From positions 1 through 44,864 of the forward strand of contig JAJFHD010000069.1 of NCBI GenBank assembly GCA_021775805.1: a stretch of DNA of 44,864 bases, in the 5' to 3' direction. The stretch is from Alphaproteobacteria bacterium. Lineage in GTDB: Bacteria > Pseudomonadota > Alphaproteobacteria > Rhizobiales > JAJFHC01. Below, piece by piece: positions 1-8,481 of the stretch (its first letter is position 1; each line of letters starts with the position of its first letter). Both the position numbers and the translations under genes were made by a program. The notes beneath the pieces were generated by a model. That model saw only the letters and a list, made by a program, of their open reading frames with translations, was not told the DNA's origin and did not search any database.

Positions 1-579
1 TGCCGCATGGGCGCGCGCGTGCGCCGCGGCGAGGAACTGGCGATCACCCGCACGCTCGCCCGTTTGGGCATCCCGATCCTGCGGACCCTGTCGGGCACGG
101 CCGTCATGGAAGGCGGCAGCTTTGCCTGGCTCAATGACAAAACGGCAGTGATCGGCTGCGGTGTGCGGGTCAACCGCGAGGGGGCAGCGCAAATCGGCGA
201 GGTGCTGGCGCGCCAGGGCGTGGAGCTGATCGTGATCGACCTGGTGGGCTACGACATTCACATCGACGGCGCGTTCCTGATGGTCGATAAGGACCTGGCC
301 CTGGTCAACCCGGCGGGCCTGCCGTTTTCGTTCCTGGAGGAACTCAAGGCACGAGGCATTCACGCCATCGAGATTGCGCCTGCCGACAATGACTGGATCG
401 TCAATTCGCTGGCCGTGGCGCCGGGCCGGCTGCTGATGCCTGCAGGCGCCAGCGACGCCACGCTCGAGACCCTTGCACAACACGGGGTCAGTTGGGCTAC
501 ACTCGCCTATGACCTGATGCAGCTCAACGGCGGCGGCATTCACTGCTCGACCATGCCGCTGATCCGCGACCGGGTCTGA
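1..579 (+). CDS. amidinotransferase / dimethylarginine dimethylaminohydrolase-like protein, 5' truncated
   Basis: The frame is open to the window edge, so the true start lies upstream; the ATG at 7 is internal to a motif-like stretch (GARVRRGEE) normally inside this fold. Counting from that ATG, an EGGSF loop is at residues 35-39, the catalytic-type His sits in the HID triplet at 85-87, and the nucleophilic Cys is C180 in GGGIHCSTMPLIRD near the C-terminus. This His/Cys spacing is typical of the guanidino-group-modifying superfamily (DDAH, arginine deiminase, amidinotransferase), which hydrolyses or transfers the amidino group of arginine derivatives. Which substrate is used cannot be told from the visible part. 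It is followed after 30 bp by a same-strand gene with its own ribosome site. Confidence 0.85.
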   Translation, partial: CRMGARVRRGEELAITRTLARLGIPILRTLSGTAVMEGGSFAWLNDKTAVIGCGVRVNREGAAQIGEVLARQGVELIVIDLVGYDIHIDGAFLMVDKDLALVNPAGLPFSFLEELKARGIHAIEIAPADNDWIVNSLAVAPGRLLMPAGASDATLETLAQHGVSWATLAYDLMQLNGGGIHCSTMPLIRDRV

Positions 580-609
580 CGATGGGGTGAGATTTGAGGG
601 GGCGGAACA

Positions 610-1761
610 TTGGGGGATGCGGGGCCGGTCGAGATTAGCCAGGCGCTAGAGCCCGGCGATCTCCACGACATCCAGCGCTTCAAGTACGATGTCTACGTGG
701 CCGAGATGGGCCGCTACGGCTCGATTGCCGACCATGACAACCGCCTGTTGATCGAGCCCGACGACGCCACCAGCCACATCTTTCAGGCCCGCGCGGCGGG
801 CCGCCTGGTCGGCACGATGCGCCTGACCTGGGGCGGCACCGAGGGCGCGCTGACCCAGCGGCATATCGAGCAATACGATCTCGAAGGTTTCCTGGGGGCG
901 GTCGGGCCTGCGTGCATCGTCATCGGCGAGCGCTTCATGATCGATCCGGCGTTGCGCGGCTCGGATGTCCTGTTCGCCATGTTCTGCACCTACATGGGCT
1001 TCGTCAACCAACGGCGCATCCAGCTCGTGTTCGGCGACTGCGAGCCGCACCTGCTCAACACCTACCTGAGCCTCGGTTTCCGCACCTACACGCGCAACAA
1101 CGTCAACAGCCCGGAGACCGGCTACCTGGTGCCGCTGGTGATCGTGGCGGAAGACTGCGACCACATGAAGAAGATCGGCTCGCCGTTGGCCTCCGTCCTG
1201 ACGGATTTCGGCGGCGACTGCCGGGTGCCCGCCAACATCGCCGACCTGCTCGCGGGCGGCGAAGCGGTGATGAGCCAGAAGATGCTGACCAAAGAGACTT
1301 TTTGGTCGAAGCTCCAGGCGGCGGTTCCGAAAGCGGGCCTGAGCGATGTCGACCTGTTCACCGGCATGTCCAAGGAGGAAATCGAGATCTGCCTCGACAA
1401 GTCCGTGTCGATCGAGTGCAAGCCCGGCGACCGGGTGATCAAGAAGGGCAACGTCGCCAAGAACATGAGCATGGTCCTGTCGGGCACGCTCGAGGTCCGC
1501 GACGGCGAGGAAGTGGTGGCGCTGTTGTCGGCCGGCGAAATGTTCGGCGAGATCGCTTTCTTTTTGAAGCTGCCGCGGACCATGGACGTTGTGGCGGCGA
1601 CCGACGACGTCAAGATCGTCAGCTTCTCCGAGTCGACCATCCGCAAGATGCTCGAGGCCCATCCGGATGTGGCGACCAAGCTGTTGTTCAACATCAGCCG
1701 GATCCTGTGCACCCGGCTGATTAATGCGAACAAGCATGCGGTGGAGGATGAGGGGGCTTAG
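610..1761 (+). CDS. FeeM-like GNAT acyltransferase fused to a cyclic-nucleotide-binding domain
   Basis: 383 residues starting at TTG 610 behind a G-rich Shine-Dalgarno-like stretch (GAGGGGGCGG, 595-604). Residues about 10-190 resemble the N-acyl amino acid synthase/autoinducer-synthase branch of the GNAT fold: a FKYDVYVAEMGRY start, the AAGRLVGTMRL strand at 62-72, and a GERFMIDPALRG core at 106-117. Residues about 245-375 are a CRP-like cNMP-binding domain with the phosphate-binding cassette at 308-326 (GEMFGEIAFFLKLPRTMDV), including the Gly-Glu and Arg that hold cyclic nucleotide in the family. The order acyltransferase then cNMP domain suggests an acyl-transfer activity gated by cAMP or cGMP; this is inference. 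No DNA-binding helix-turn-helix follows the cNMP domain, so it is not a CRP regulator. Confidence 0.8.
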   Translation: MGDAGPVEISQALEPGDLHDIQRFKYDVYVAEMGRYGSIADHDNRLLIEPDDATSHIFQARAAGRLVGTMRLTWGGTEGALTQRHIEQYDLEGFLGAVGPACIVIGERFMIDPALRGSDVLFAMFCTYMGFVNQRRIQLVFGDCEPHLLNTYLSLGFRTYTRNNVNSPETGYLVPLVIVAEDCDHMKKIGSPLASVLTDFGGDCRVPANIADLLAGGEAVMSQKMLTKETFWSKLQAAVPKAGLSDVDLFTGMSKEEIEICLDKSVSIECKPGDRVIKKGNVAKNMSMVLSGTLEVRDGEEVVALLSAGEMFGEIAFFLKLPRTMDVVAATDDVKIVSFSESTIRKMLEAHPDVATKLLFNISRILCTRLINANKHAVEDEGA

Positions 1762-1800
1762 GGCGGCAGGTGGCTGCAGCGAGGATCAGTGCTCCAAAGT

Positions 1801-2405
1801 TACCGTTCCCCGGCCCCCGCGCCGGGGTCCACTCGCGGTTGCCGCGGACCTTTGCGTTGGCGAGTAGGTCCCGGCTCAAGGCCGGGAAACGGGCCTGTCG
1901 TTTCCCGTGCGCGATGCGGCACGCCAGTGCTGCTTCGCTGACACGGGAGTGTACCGGCTGCAGGCGCTAAGCATTTGGAACGGTCCCGATCAAGTCCGGG
2001 AAACGGGCGAGTACCGGGACCGACGGTGCGTGGCGACTGGTCAGGCGTCGAACCACACCCGTTCCCCGGCCCGTTGAGCCGGGGCCCACTCGCCACCGCT
2101 TCAGCCCGCAGCGCCGGCGATTGGATCCCGGGTCTTGCGCCCGGGAAACGGTTTGGGGCTGCCGCGGTGTTGAAAGCATTGCACCATGAATTCGTTCCCC
2201 GGCCCCCGAGCCGGGGGCCACTCGCGGCTGCTGCCGGCTGTCGCACAGGCGAGTAGATCCCGGCGCAAGGCCGGGAAACGGCAGTGGTTTCCCGTGTCTG
2301 CAACGCGGCACGCCAGTGACGCGTTGCAGACACGCGAGCGCGCCAATCGCAAACGCCAGAGTGTGGAACGGTCCCGGATCAAGTCCGGGAAACGGACGAG
2401 TACAG
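1801..2405. repeat. cluster of palindromic mosaic repeats (REP/RIME-like)
   Basis: This stretch holds no convincing gene; all its open frames are by-products of the repeats. Three large units (near 1801-1893, 2058-2152 and 2193-2282) each consist of a left arm of the form CGTTCCCCGGCC..GCCGGGG.CCACTCGC and a right arm that is close to its reverse complement, with each arm also folding on itself. Two further solitary arms (around 1977-2015 and 2363-2405) share a TCAAGTCCGGGAAACGG core. A second element with the core GCGGCACGCCAGTG occurs near 1915 and 2305; at 2293-2334 it forms a perfect 15-bp stem around a 12-nt loop. Such mosaics are known in alphaproteobacteria as intergenic repeats; they may terminate transcription or stabilise mRNA ends. 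Confidence 0.8.
2293..2334. repeat. perfect 15-bp hairpin inside the repeat cluster
   Basis: CGTGTCTGCAACGCG at 2293-2307 is the exact reverse complement of 2320-2334, around the loop GCACGCCAGTGA. Related but less perfect copies lie near 1905-1950 and 10395-10440, so the hairpin belongs to a mobile or spreading repeat family rather than to one transcript. Confidence 0.75.
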
Positions 2406-2429
2406 GGACCGACAGTTTACGACGTGGGC

Positions 2430-4043
2430 TCAGGCGTCGAACCACCAGCGCTGATACGACCGGGCGCCGTCCAGCTCCCAGTTGCCGGCAATGTTGGGGC
2501 CGTGCTGGAGTTTCTTGCTGCGGGCGGCAACGCGGTTGACGAAATAGGGCACGATGGTGCCGCCGTCGTCGCTGCACAGGAGCTGCATTTCCTTGTACAT
2601 TTCCGCACGTTTGGCCTGGTCGAGTTCGGCCTTGGCTTCAAGCAGGAGCTTGTTGAAAGTCGGATTTTTCCAGTGACTCTCGTTCCAGTCGGCATCGTCC
2701 TTGTAGGCGAGCGAGAACATGACGTCCGGTGTCGGGCGCGCACCCCACTGAACCATGACGAACGGCTTCTTGAGCCAGATGTTGGACCAGTAGCCATCGT
2801 TGGATTCGCGCTTCACGTTGATCGTGATGCCGGCCTGCTTCGCCGCTTCCTTGAACAGGATGGCGGCGTCGACCGCGCCTGCGAAGGCCGCGTTTGCCGC
2901 CGACAGTTCAACCGTCAATCCTTCGGCGCCGGCCTTCTTGAGGTGGAATTTCGCCTTGTCGGGATCATACGGGCGCTGTGGCAGGTCGGCCCAATACGGC
3001 AATGTCGGACCGATCGGGTGATCGTTGCCGATGCTGCCGTGCTTGATCAGGATCTTGTCGACGATTTCCTGCCGGTTGATGGCGTATTTCAGGGCAAGCC
3101 GGACATCGAGGTTGTCGAACGGCGCCTTGTCGCAGAACATCGGGATCGTGCAATGGGCGCCAGACGGCACTTCGTCGATCTCGATGTTCTTGTTGCGCTT
3201 CAGCAGATGCAGCGTCTTCAGGTCCGGTTCCGTGATCGCATCGATATCGCCGGTGATCAGTGCGGTCTGGCGGGCGTTGGCATCGTTGAGCACCAGCAGC
3301 TTGATGCCGTCGAAGTGGGCCTCGTCGGATTTGTGATAGTTGGCATGCTTGACAAGCTCGGAGGATACGCCCGCGTTATGCTTGTCGATCTTGTAGGGGC
3401 CGGTCGCGTTCGGGCTGTTGGGGTCGACCTTGCCCTCCTTGTCGGCTGCCATCATGACAAGGTGGTAATCGGACAGGAGATACGGCAGGTCCGCGTTGCC
3501 GGCCTTCATCTTGACGATAACACCGTGTGAGCCGTCGGCCTTGATGTCCTCGACGTCGGCAAACAGGGCCTTGGCGGCCGACTTGCTGGCCTCACCGCGG
3601 TGATAGTTGAGCGAGGCGACCGCATCGGCGGCGGTCAATGACTTGCCGTCGTGGAATTCAATGCCCTTGGTCAGTTCGAACCGCCAGGATGTGGCATCGT
3701 CGGAGGCTTCCCAGCTGGCGGCCGCATCCGGGCCGATCTGGTTCTCGTTGGTGATTTCGGTCAGGTAGCTGCGGAAGGCATGGTTCATCTGGATCATGTA
3801 GACGCTCGCCGTCGTGCCCGGATCGAGACTATCGGTGGTGTTGCCGTCATGCAGGCCGGCGCGGTAGATGCCGCCCTTTTTCGGCACGGCGGCGCGAACG
3901 GTATCGGACCACAGCGTCGTGGCGGCGGTCACGGTCAGGCCAACGGCCAATGAGCCCTCCATGAACCTTCTGCGGTCAATACGTCCGGTCGCGACCTCTT
4001 TTGCAAGTGCGGCGATGCGTGGGTCCTGCTTGTGCTCTGACAT
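2430..4043 (-). CDS. ABC transporter solute-binding protein, family 5 (peptide/opine/nickel type), Tat-exported
   Basis: 537 residues from ATG 4043, preceded on the minus strand by AGAGGAAC, a good ribosome site; the frame continues 42 codons upstream but that extension looks non-coding. The N-terminus carries a twin-arginine signal (DRRRFMEGS, residues about 23-31) followed by a hydrophobic segment, so the folded protein is probably exported by Tat to the periplasm. The mature part has the family-5 pattern: SLDPG, a DAVASLNYHR segment, TGPYKI, and AINRQEIVDKI. These proteins bind di/oligopeptides, opines or other small solutes and feed an ABC permease; no permease or ATPase genes are in the window. 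It lies beside a LysR gene and a methyltransferase/decarboxylase locus, which hints at uptake of an amino-acid-like substrate. Confidence 0.88.
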   Translation of the reverse strand: MSEHKQDPRIAALAKEVATGRIDRRRFMEGSLAVGLTVTAATTLWSDTVRAAVPKKGGIYRAGLHDGNTTDSLDPGTTASVYMIQMNHAFRSYLTEITNENQIGPDAAASWEASDDATSWRFELTKGIEFHDGKSLTAADAVASLNYHRGEASKSAAKALFADVEDIKADGSHGVIVKMKAGNADLPYLLSDYHLVMMAADKEGKVDPNSPNATGPYKIDKHNAGVSSELVKHANYHKSDEAHFDGIKLLVLNDANARQTALITGDIDAITEPDLKTLHLLKRNKNIEIDEVPSGAHCTIPMFCDKAPFDNLDVRLALKYAINRQEIVDKILIKHGSIGNDHPIGPTLPYWADLPQRPYDPDKAKFHLKKAGAEGLTVELSAANAAFAGAVDAAILFKEAAKQAGITINVKRESNDGYWSNIWLKKPFVMVQWGARPTPDVMFSLAYKDDADWNESHWKNPTFNKLLLEAKAELDQAKRAEMYKEMQLLCSDDGGTIVPYFVNRVAARSKKLQHGPNIAGNWELDGARSYQRWWFDA

Positions 4044-4242
4044 GTCTGTTCCTCTCGTTCCAACGGCTAAAGCCGAAGTCGGCTGTGGCGTCTTGAAAGA
4101 CGCGCGGCTTCGGCGGGTTTCAAAGCTAAGCACGCGCAGGCGCGGGGAAGTAGTGAAATAATTTCGCACAGCCGTTGATTTAATCTCTCCACGGCACCTG
4201 CTGCCGTGGAAAACGGCCGGTGCGAAGCCACGGCAAAGTGCC

Positions 4243-5166
4243 TTAGAAAGCCGAATCCGGGACCTGATCCCGGTGGGCAGTTTCTATCAGCCAGGCCTCC
4301 AGAATGGCCGCCGCGGGTGAAAGCGACCGGTTATCATTACGCGTCAGGTAGTAGGCCGCCGGTGCGTCGATGACGATGTCGCTGCACCGCACGAGTTTCT
4401 TCTTTTCAAGCAGCGGCCAGACGAGCCGTTCCCAGCCCAGCGCTATGCCCTGGTCGTCCTGGGCGGCCTGTACCAGGATCGAGAAATTGTTGAACCGGCG
4501 CCCGCGCAACGGCCCGTGGGCAATCCCGGCGCGCCTGAGAAATTCTTCCCAGTTGGTCCACTCAGGGTCGACTCCGTCCACATGCAGAAGCGGCAGGTCG
4601 GCGATGTGCTCGGCGGGCACGTCTGCATGCGCCTTGGCAAATCCTGGACCGCAAACCGGAAATATCCGTTCCTTGAACAGCAGAGTGGACGTCTCGTCGG
4701 GCCACACGCCCGAGCCGTAGCGGATGCGCAGGTCGATCTCGGAGCGTCTGAACGTTGTCGCATCGTCGGACATCATGTGGTTGACCGTGATCGCGGGGTT
4801 GTCGCGCCAGAACGCGCCCATCTTGCGCATCAGCCAGAAGCCTGCGAAGGCGTTGGTGCTGGCGAGCGTCACGCTGGCCTGGTCGCCGCCGGCCCTGATC
4901 CGCTCGAGCGCTTCGGAGGCTTCGCTGAAGCCGCGGGCGAGCACGCCGTAGAGGTCCTCTCCCGATGGCGTCAGGCTGACACCCGACGCCTCCCTATGGA
5001 ACAGCGGCGTTCCCAGTTCGTCTTCAAGCGCCTTGATCTGCCGGCTGACGGCACCCGGTGTCACGTTGAGCTCGGTGGCGGCCAGTTTCTGGCTCATGTG
5101 CCGGGCACACGCCTCGAACGCGGCAAGGGCCGTCAGGGAGGGAAGATTGTAGTACCGCCGGACCAT
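4243..5166 (-). CDS. LysR-family transcriptional regulator (GcvA-like)
   Basis: 307 residues from ATG 5166, where the protein begins MVRRYYNLPSLTALAAFEA, the usual start for GcvA-type LysR proteins; 24 upstream in-frame codons are probably untranslated. Residues about 5-65 form the winged helix-turn-helix (LAATELNVTPGAVSRQIKALE), and the remainder is the periplasmic-binding-protein-like effector domain with VTLASTNAFAGFWLM at its start. It is transcribed divergently from the MttB-family gene, with about 200 bp between them, the standard arrangement for a LysR activator controlling the neighbouring operon. The inducer is unknown. Confidence 0.88.
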   Translation of the reverse strand: MVRRYYNLPSLTALAAFEACARHMSQKLAATELNVTPGAVSRQIKALEDELGTPLFHREASGVSLTPSGEDLYGVLARGFSEASEALERIRAGGDQASVTLASTNAFAGFWLMRKMGAFWRDNPAITVNHMMSDDATTFRRSEIDLRIRYGSGVWPDETSTLLFKERIFPVCGPGFAKAHADVPAEHIADLPLLHVDGVDPEWTNWEEFLRRAGIAHGPLRGRRFNNFSILVQAAQDDQGIALGWERLVWPLLEKKKLVRCSDIVIDAPAAYYLTRNDNRSLSPAAAILEAWLIETAHRDQVPDSAF

Positions 5167-5369
5167 AGACCTGTGCTCCACAAGCGGCGAACCGCAACTT
5201 GAACCGGTGGCTCGCCCGGACGCGGCAATTCTGCACAAATCTCAACCGATGCGTGAGTCTTTTGCGACTTCTCATTTTGGCTGTAAGACAGCAAGGTAAC
5301 CACGGATTTGCGGGACGGGAATGACGCCATGAAAATCGAAGAACACTTTGCTTCACCGGAGAGCTTGTG

Positions 5370-6929
5370 ATGGCGGTCGTCGCTGAACCGAGGGCAACGC
5401 GGCGCGGGGGGCGGAACGCGCGGCGTGAAATACGCACCGACCGGACCACAAAGATGCTCCCTGCCCTCAAACGCCGGTTACCGCTGGTGGAGCCCATGTC
5501 CCAGGAGCAGGTCGAGAAGATCGACAACGCCTCCCTCGACATCCTCGAGGACGTCGGCGTTATCTTCCGCGACGACCAGGCGATCGAGGACTGGAAACGC
5601 GCCGGTGCGGATGTGCGCGACGGCGACCGGGTCCATCTCGACCGCGGCCTGGTGCGCGAACTGATGCGTTCAATTCCGTCAAGCTTCACCTATCACGCCC
5701 GCAACCCGGACAACAATCTACCGTTTGGCAACGACCATTCGATTTTCGTGCCGATGACCGGTGCCCCCTACCTGCGCGATCTCGACGACAAACGCCGCGG
5801 TCCGACCCTTGAGGATCTCGCCACCTTCCACAAACTCTCCCACATCTGCCCGGCGATCCATTCCTCGGCCCACCACATCGTCGAGCCGATGGACCACATG
5901 ATCTCCCACCGCCACCTGCGGATCACCTATTCGTCGATGAAATATTCCGACAAGACCTTCATGGGCATGACAACCTCGCCCAAGAACGCCGAGGACGTGA
6001 TGGACATGTGCGCCATCCTGTTCGGCGAAGACTTCATGGAAACCCATGCCGTAGTCACCGGCAACTGCAACGGCAACTCGCCGCTGGTGTGGGACGAGGT
6101 AATGCTGGGGGCCATGCGGGCGTTCTGCAAGCGCAACCAGCCGGTGCTGTGCTCGCCCTTCGTGCTGGGCGGCGCCAACACGCCGGCCTCGACGGCGCCT
6201 GCGGTGGCACAGCTCAACGCCGAGGCCCTGTCGGCGCTCGCCTATACCCAGGTCGTGCGCAAGGGCTGCCCGGCAATCTATGGCCATTACCTGTCGACTG
6301 TTTCCATGGCCAGCGGCGCGCCCATGGCGGGCACGCCTGAAATCAGCCTGATGAACTTCATGATCGGCCAGATGGCGCGCCATTACGATGTGCCGTGGCG
6401 GACATCGAATACGCTCGGCGGAGCAAAGACCTTCGATGCCCAGGCAGGTTATGAAAGTGCGACGACCATGATGGCCGTGCTCATGGCGGGCGCCAACTAC
6501 ATCTGGCATTCGGCGGGCTGGAACGAGGCCGGCATGCACTGTTCGATCGCCAAGTTCGTCGTCGATGCCGAGCAATGCGCCATGGGTTACCGCATGGCGG
6601 AAGGCATTCGCTGGGACGATTTCGACGAGGCGCTGGCCGCCGTCCGCGACATCGGCCCGGGAGGCCACTACCTCGGACACCCGCACACACAGGCCAATTT
6701 CCAACGGGCCTTTTTCATGCCGAAACTGTTCGACAACAACTCGATCGAGCAATGGATCGCCGATGGCAGCCAGGAGATCACGGAACGGGCGCTCAAAGAA
6801 GCCCATGCCATGCTGGCCGCCTACGAAGAGCCCAAGCTCGACCCGGGCGTTGACGAGGCCCTGCGCGACTACATCGCCAGGCGAGAACGTGAAATTCCCG
6901 CCGTTGAGGCGCTGAACCAGGATTACTGA
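5370..6929 (+). CDS. trimethylamine methyltransferase (MttB) superfamily protein, non-pyrrolysine
   Basis: 519 residues from ATG 5370, six bases after GGAGAG; the GTG at 5367 is too close to that site. The protein shows the MttB-family TIM-barrel pattern: a SLDILEDVGVIF helix near the N-terminus, SSAHHIVEPMDH, and a C-terminal EQWIADGSQEITERALKEAH. The family transfers a methyl group from a quaternary or tertiary amine to a corrinoid protein. There is no in-frame TAG, so this is of the pyrrolysine-free type, some members of which act on glycine betaine or other N-methylated compounds. No corrinoid protein or reactivase gene is in the window, so partners must be elsewhere. It appears to lead an operon with the decarboxylase and MFS genes. 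Confidence 0.85.
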   Translation: MAVVAEPRATRRGGRNARREIRTDRTTKMLPALKRRLPLVEPMSQEQVEKIDNASLDILEDVGVIFRDDQAIEDWKRAGADVRDGDRVHLDRGLVRELMRSIPSSFTYHARNPDNNLPFGNDHSIFVPMTGAPYLRDLDDKRRGPTLEDLATFHKLSHICPAIHSSAHHIVEPMDHMISHRHLRITYSSMKYSDKTFMGMTTSPKNAEDVMDMCAILFGEDFMETHAVVTGNCNGNSPLVWDEVMLGAMRAFCKRNQPVLCSPFVLGGANTPASTAPAVAQLNAEALSALAYTQVVRKGCPAIYGHYLSTVSMASGAPMAGTPEISLMNFMIGQMARHYDVPWRTSNTLGGAKTFDAQAGYESATTMMAVLMAGANYIWHSAGWNEAGMHCSIAKFVVDAEQCAMGYRMAEGIRWDDFDEALAAVRDIGPGGHYLGHPHTQANFQRAFFMPKLFDNNSIEQWIADGSQEITERALKEAHAMLAAYEEPKLDPGVDEALRDYIARREREIPAVEALNQDY

Positions 6930-7023
6930 CACCACCTCACTTTCCGGGGCGTAAAATGCGAGACAGACGGGACGCCATGGGGTATCAGTCGGACCTTGTG
7001 TCAACATCCGCAAAGCCTCGCCC

Positions 7024-8442
7024 ATGGACATCGAAGAGTTCCGCAAACACGGCCACACCATGGTCGACTGGATGGCCGATTACCTGAAGAACGTGGAAGA
7101 CCTTCCCGTTCGCGCGCCTGTTGCACCAGGTGAAACCGCTGCCAAACTTCCGTCGTCACCGCCCGTCGAAGGCGAGCCGATGGAGACGATATTCGAAGAT
7201 TTCAAGCGCGACATCGTGCCGGGCATGACCCACTGGCAGAGCCCCAACTTTTTTGCCTACTTCACCGCCAACTCAAGCCCGCCGTCGGTTCTGGCCGAGA
7301 TGCTGACGGCGACCATGGGTGCCCAATGCATGTTGTGGCAGACATCACCGGCGGCGACCGAAATGGAAACCGTGATGATGGACTGGCTGCGCCAGATGAC
7401 CGGACTTCCCGAAGGCTTCCATGGCGTCATCCAGGACTCGGCATCGAGCGCCATCCTCTGTGCAATCCTGACAGCGCGTGAAAAAGCGACGGACTGGCAG
7501 GTCAATGCCGACGGCCTCGACACGGTCGGCAAGCTGGCGGTCTACACGTCCCAGGAGACGCACAGTTCGACGGAAAAGGGTGTGAAGATTGCCGGTCTCG
7601 GCGTCAATGCTTTGCGCAAGATCTCAACCGACGACGCCTTTGCCATGGACGTGGAGGCGCTGACCCGGGCCATCGAGAAAGACCTGGCAGACGGCATCAA
7701 GCCTGCCTGCGTGGTCGTATCCGTCGGTGCCACGGGCGTCGGCGCGGTCGATCCGTTGCGCGCCATCGGCGAAGTTTGCCAACGACATGGCATCTTCCTT
7801 CACGTGGATGCGGCCTGGGCCGGCAGCGCGCTGATCCTGCCGGAAGAACGCTGGATGATCGACGGCATCGAATATGCCGACAGCCTGGTGTTCAATCCGC
7901 ACAAGTGGCTGTTCACGAACTTCGACTGCTCGGCCCACTTCGTCCGCGATCCGGATTCGCTGGTGCGCACGCTGGCCATCCTGCCGGAATATCTCAAGTC
8001 GCGCGAAGCCGACCGGATCATCAACTACATGGACTGGTCAGTGCCGCTCGGCCGGCGGTTTCGGGCGCTCAAGCTGTGGTTCGTGATCCGCAGCTACGGT
8101 GTCGGGAAACTGCAGGCCATGGTGAGGAACCACATCGCCTGGACCAGGGAACTCGAGGGCTGGATCGCGGAAGCGCCGGATTTCGAGCTGACCTCTGCGC
8201 GGCGGCTGTCCCTGCTGTCTTTCCGCTACGTGCCGCCGGGTATCAGCGACGAGACTGAGCTGGACGCATTGAACGAAAAACTGCTGCATGCCCTGAACGA
8301 CGATGGCCGTGTCTATCTGACCCAGACGAAAGTGCGCGGAAAGTATGTTATCCGGTTTACCATCGGGCAGACCTACACGACGCAAACCCACGTCAGGAAT
8401 GCCTGGAACCTGATCTGCGAAACTGCCAGAAATACCGCCTGA
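7024..8442 (+). CDS. PLP-dependent group II amino-acid decarboxylase (aromatic-L-amino-acid decarboxylase family)
   Basis: 472 residues, full length for the family. Visible landmarks: the substrate-side segment HWQSPNFFAYF (70-80), the PLP-stacking His in SQETHSS (H180), the cofactor-binding Asp in HVDAAWAGSA (D262), and the Schiff-base lysine in FNPHKWLFTNFDCS (K294). Enzymes of this type decarboxylate aromatic or related amino acids (Trp, DOPA, Phe/Tyr) to amines; some relatives are aldehyde synthases. The exact substrate cannot be assigned. It lies 94 bp after the MttB-family gene and 39 bp before an MFS gene, so a shared transcript and a shared substrate pathway are likely. No strong ribosome site is visible before ATG 7024. 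Confidence 0.9.
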   Translation: MDIEEFRKHGHTMVDWMADYLKNVEDLPVRAPVAPGETAAKLPSSPPVEGEPMETIFEDFKRDIVPGMTHWQSPNFFAYFTANSSPPSVLAEMLTATMGAQCMLWQTSPAATEMETVMMDWLRQMTGLPEGFHGVIQDSASSAILCAILTAREKATDWQVNADGLDTVGKLAVYTSQETHSSTEKGVKIAGLGVNALRKISTDDAFAMDVEALTRAIEKDLADGIKPACVVVSVGATGVGAVDPLRAIGEVCQRHGIFLHVDAAWAGSALILPEERWMIDGIEYADSLVFNPHKWLFTNFDCSAHFVRDPDSLVRTLAILPEYLKSREADRIINYMDWSVPLGRRFRALKLWFVIRSYGVGKLQAMVRNHIAWTRELEGWIAEAPDFELTSARRLSLLSFRYVPPGISDETELDALNEKLLHALNDDGRVYLTQTKVRGKYVIRFTIGQTYTTQTHVRNAWNLICETARNTA

Positions 8443-8481
8443 TCAAGGCCAGCTCGCCGGTTCACCAAGAAGGAATACCTG

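Noticed and set aside
646..1737. long minus-strand open frames of 363 and 203 codons
   Set aside because: They lie opposite the acyltransferase-cNMP gene, whose domains are clear; composition is the Arg/His/Asp-rich pattern of antisense frames in high-GC DNA.
1770..2577. several open frames on both strands with recurring FPGL..PGS-like peptides
   Set aside because: The repeated peptides are translations of the palindromic DNA repeats, not a protein family.
2316..3530. 404-codon plus-strand frame
   Set aside because: Antisense to the well-supported solute-binding protein gene.
5370..6929. pyrrolysine-containing trimethylamine methyltransferase
   Set aside because: The frame contains no TAG; it is a continuous ORF, so a pyrrolysine enzyme is not supported.
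5718..7061. 447-codon minus-strand frame
   Set aside because: Antisense to the MttB-family gene; no recognisable motif.
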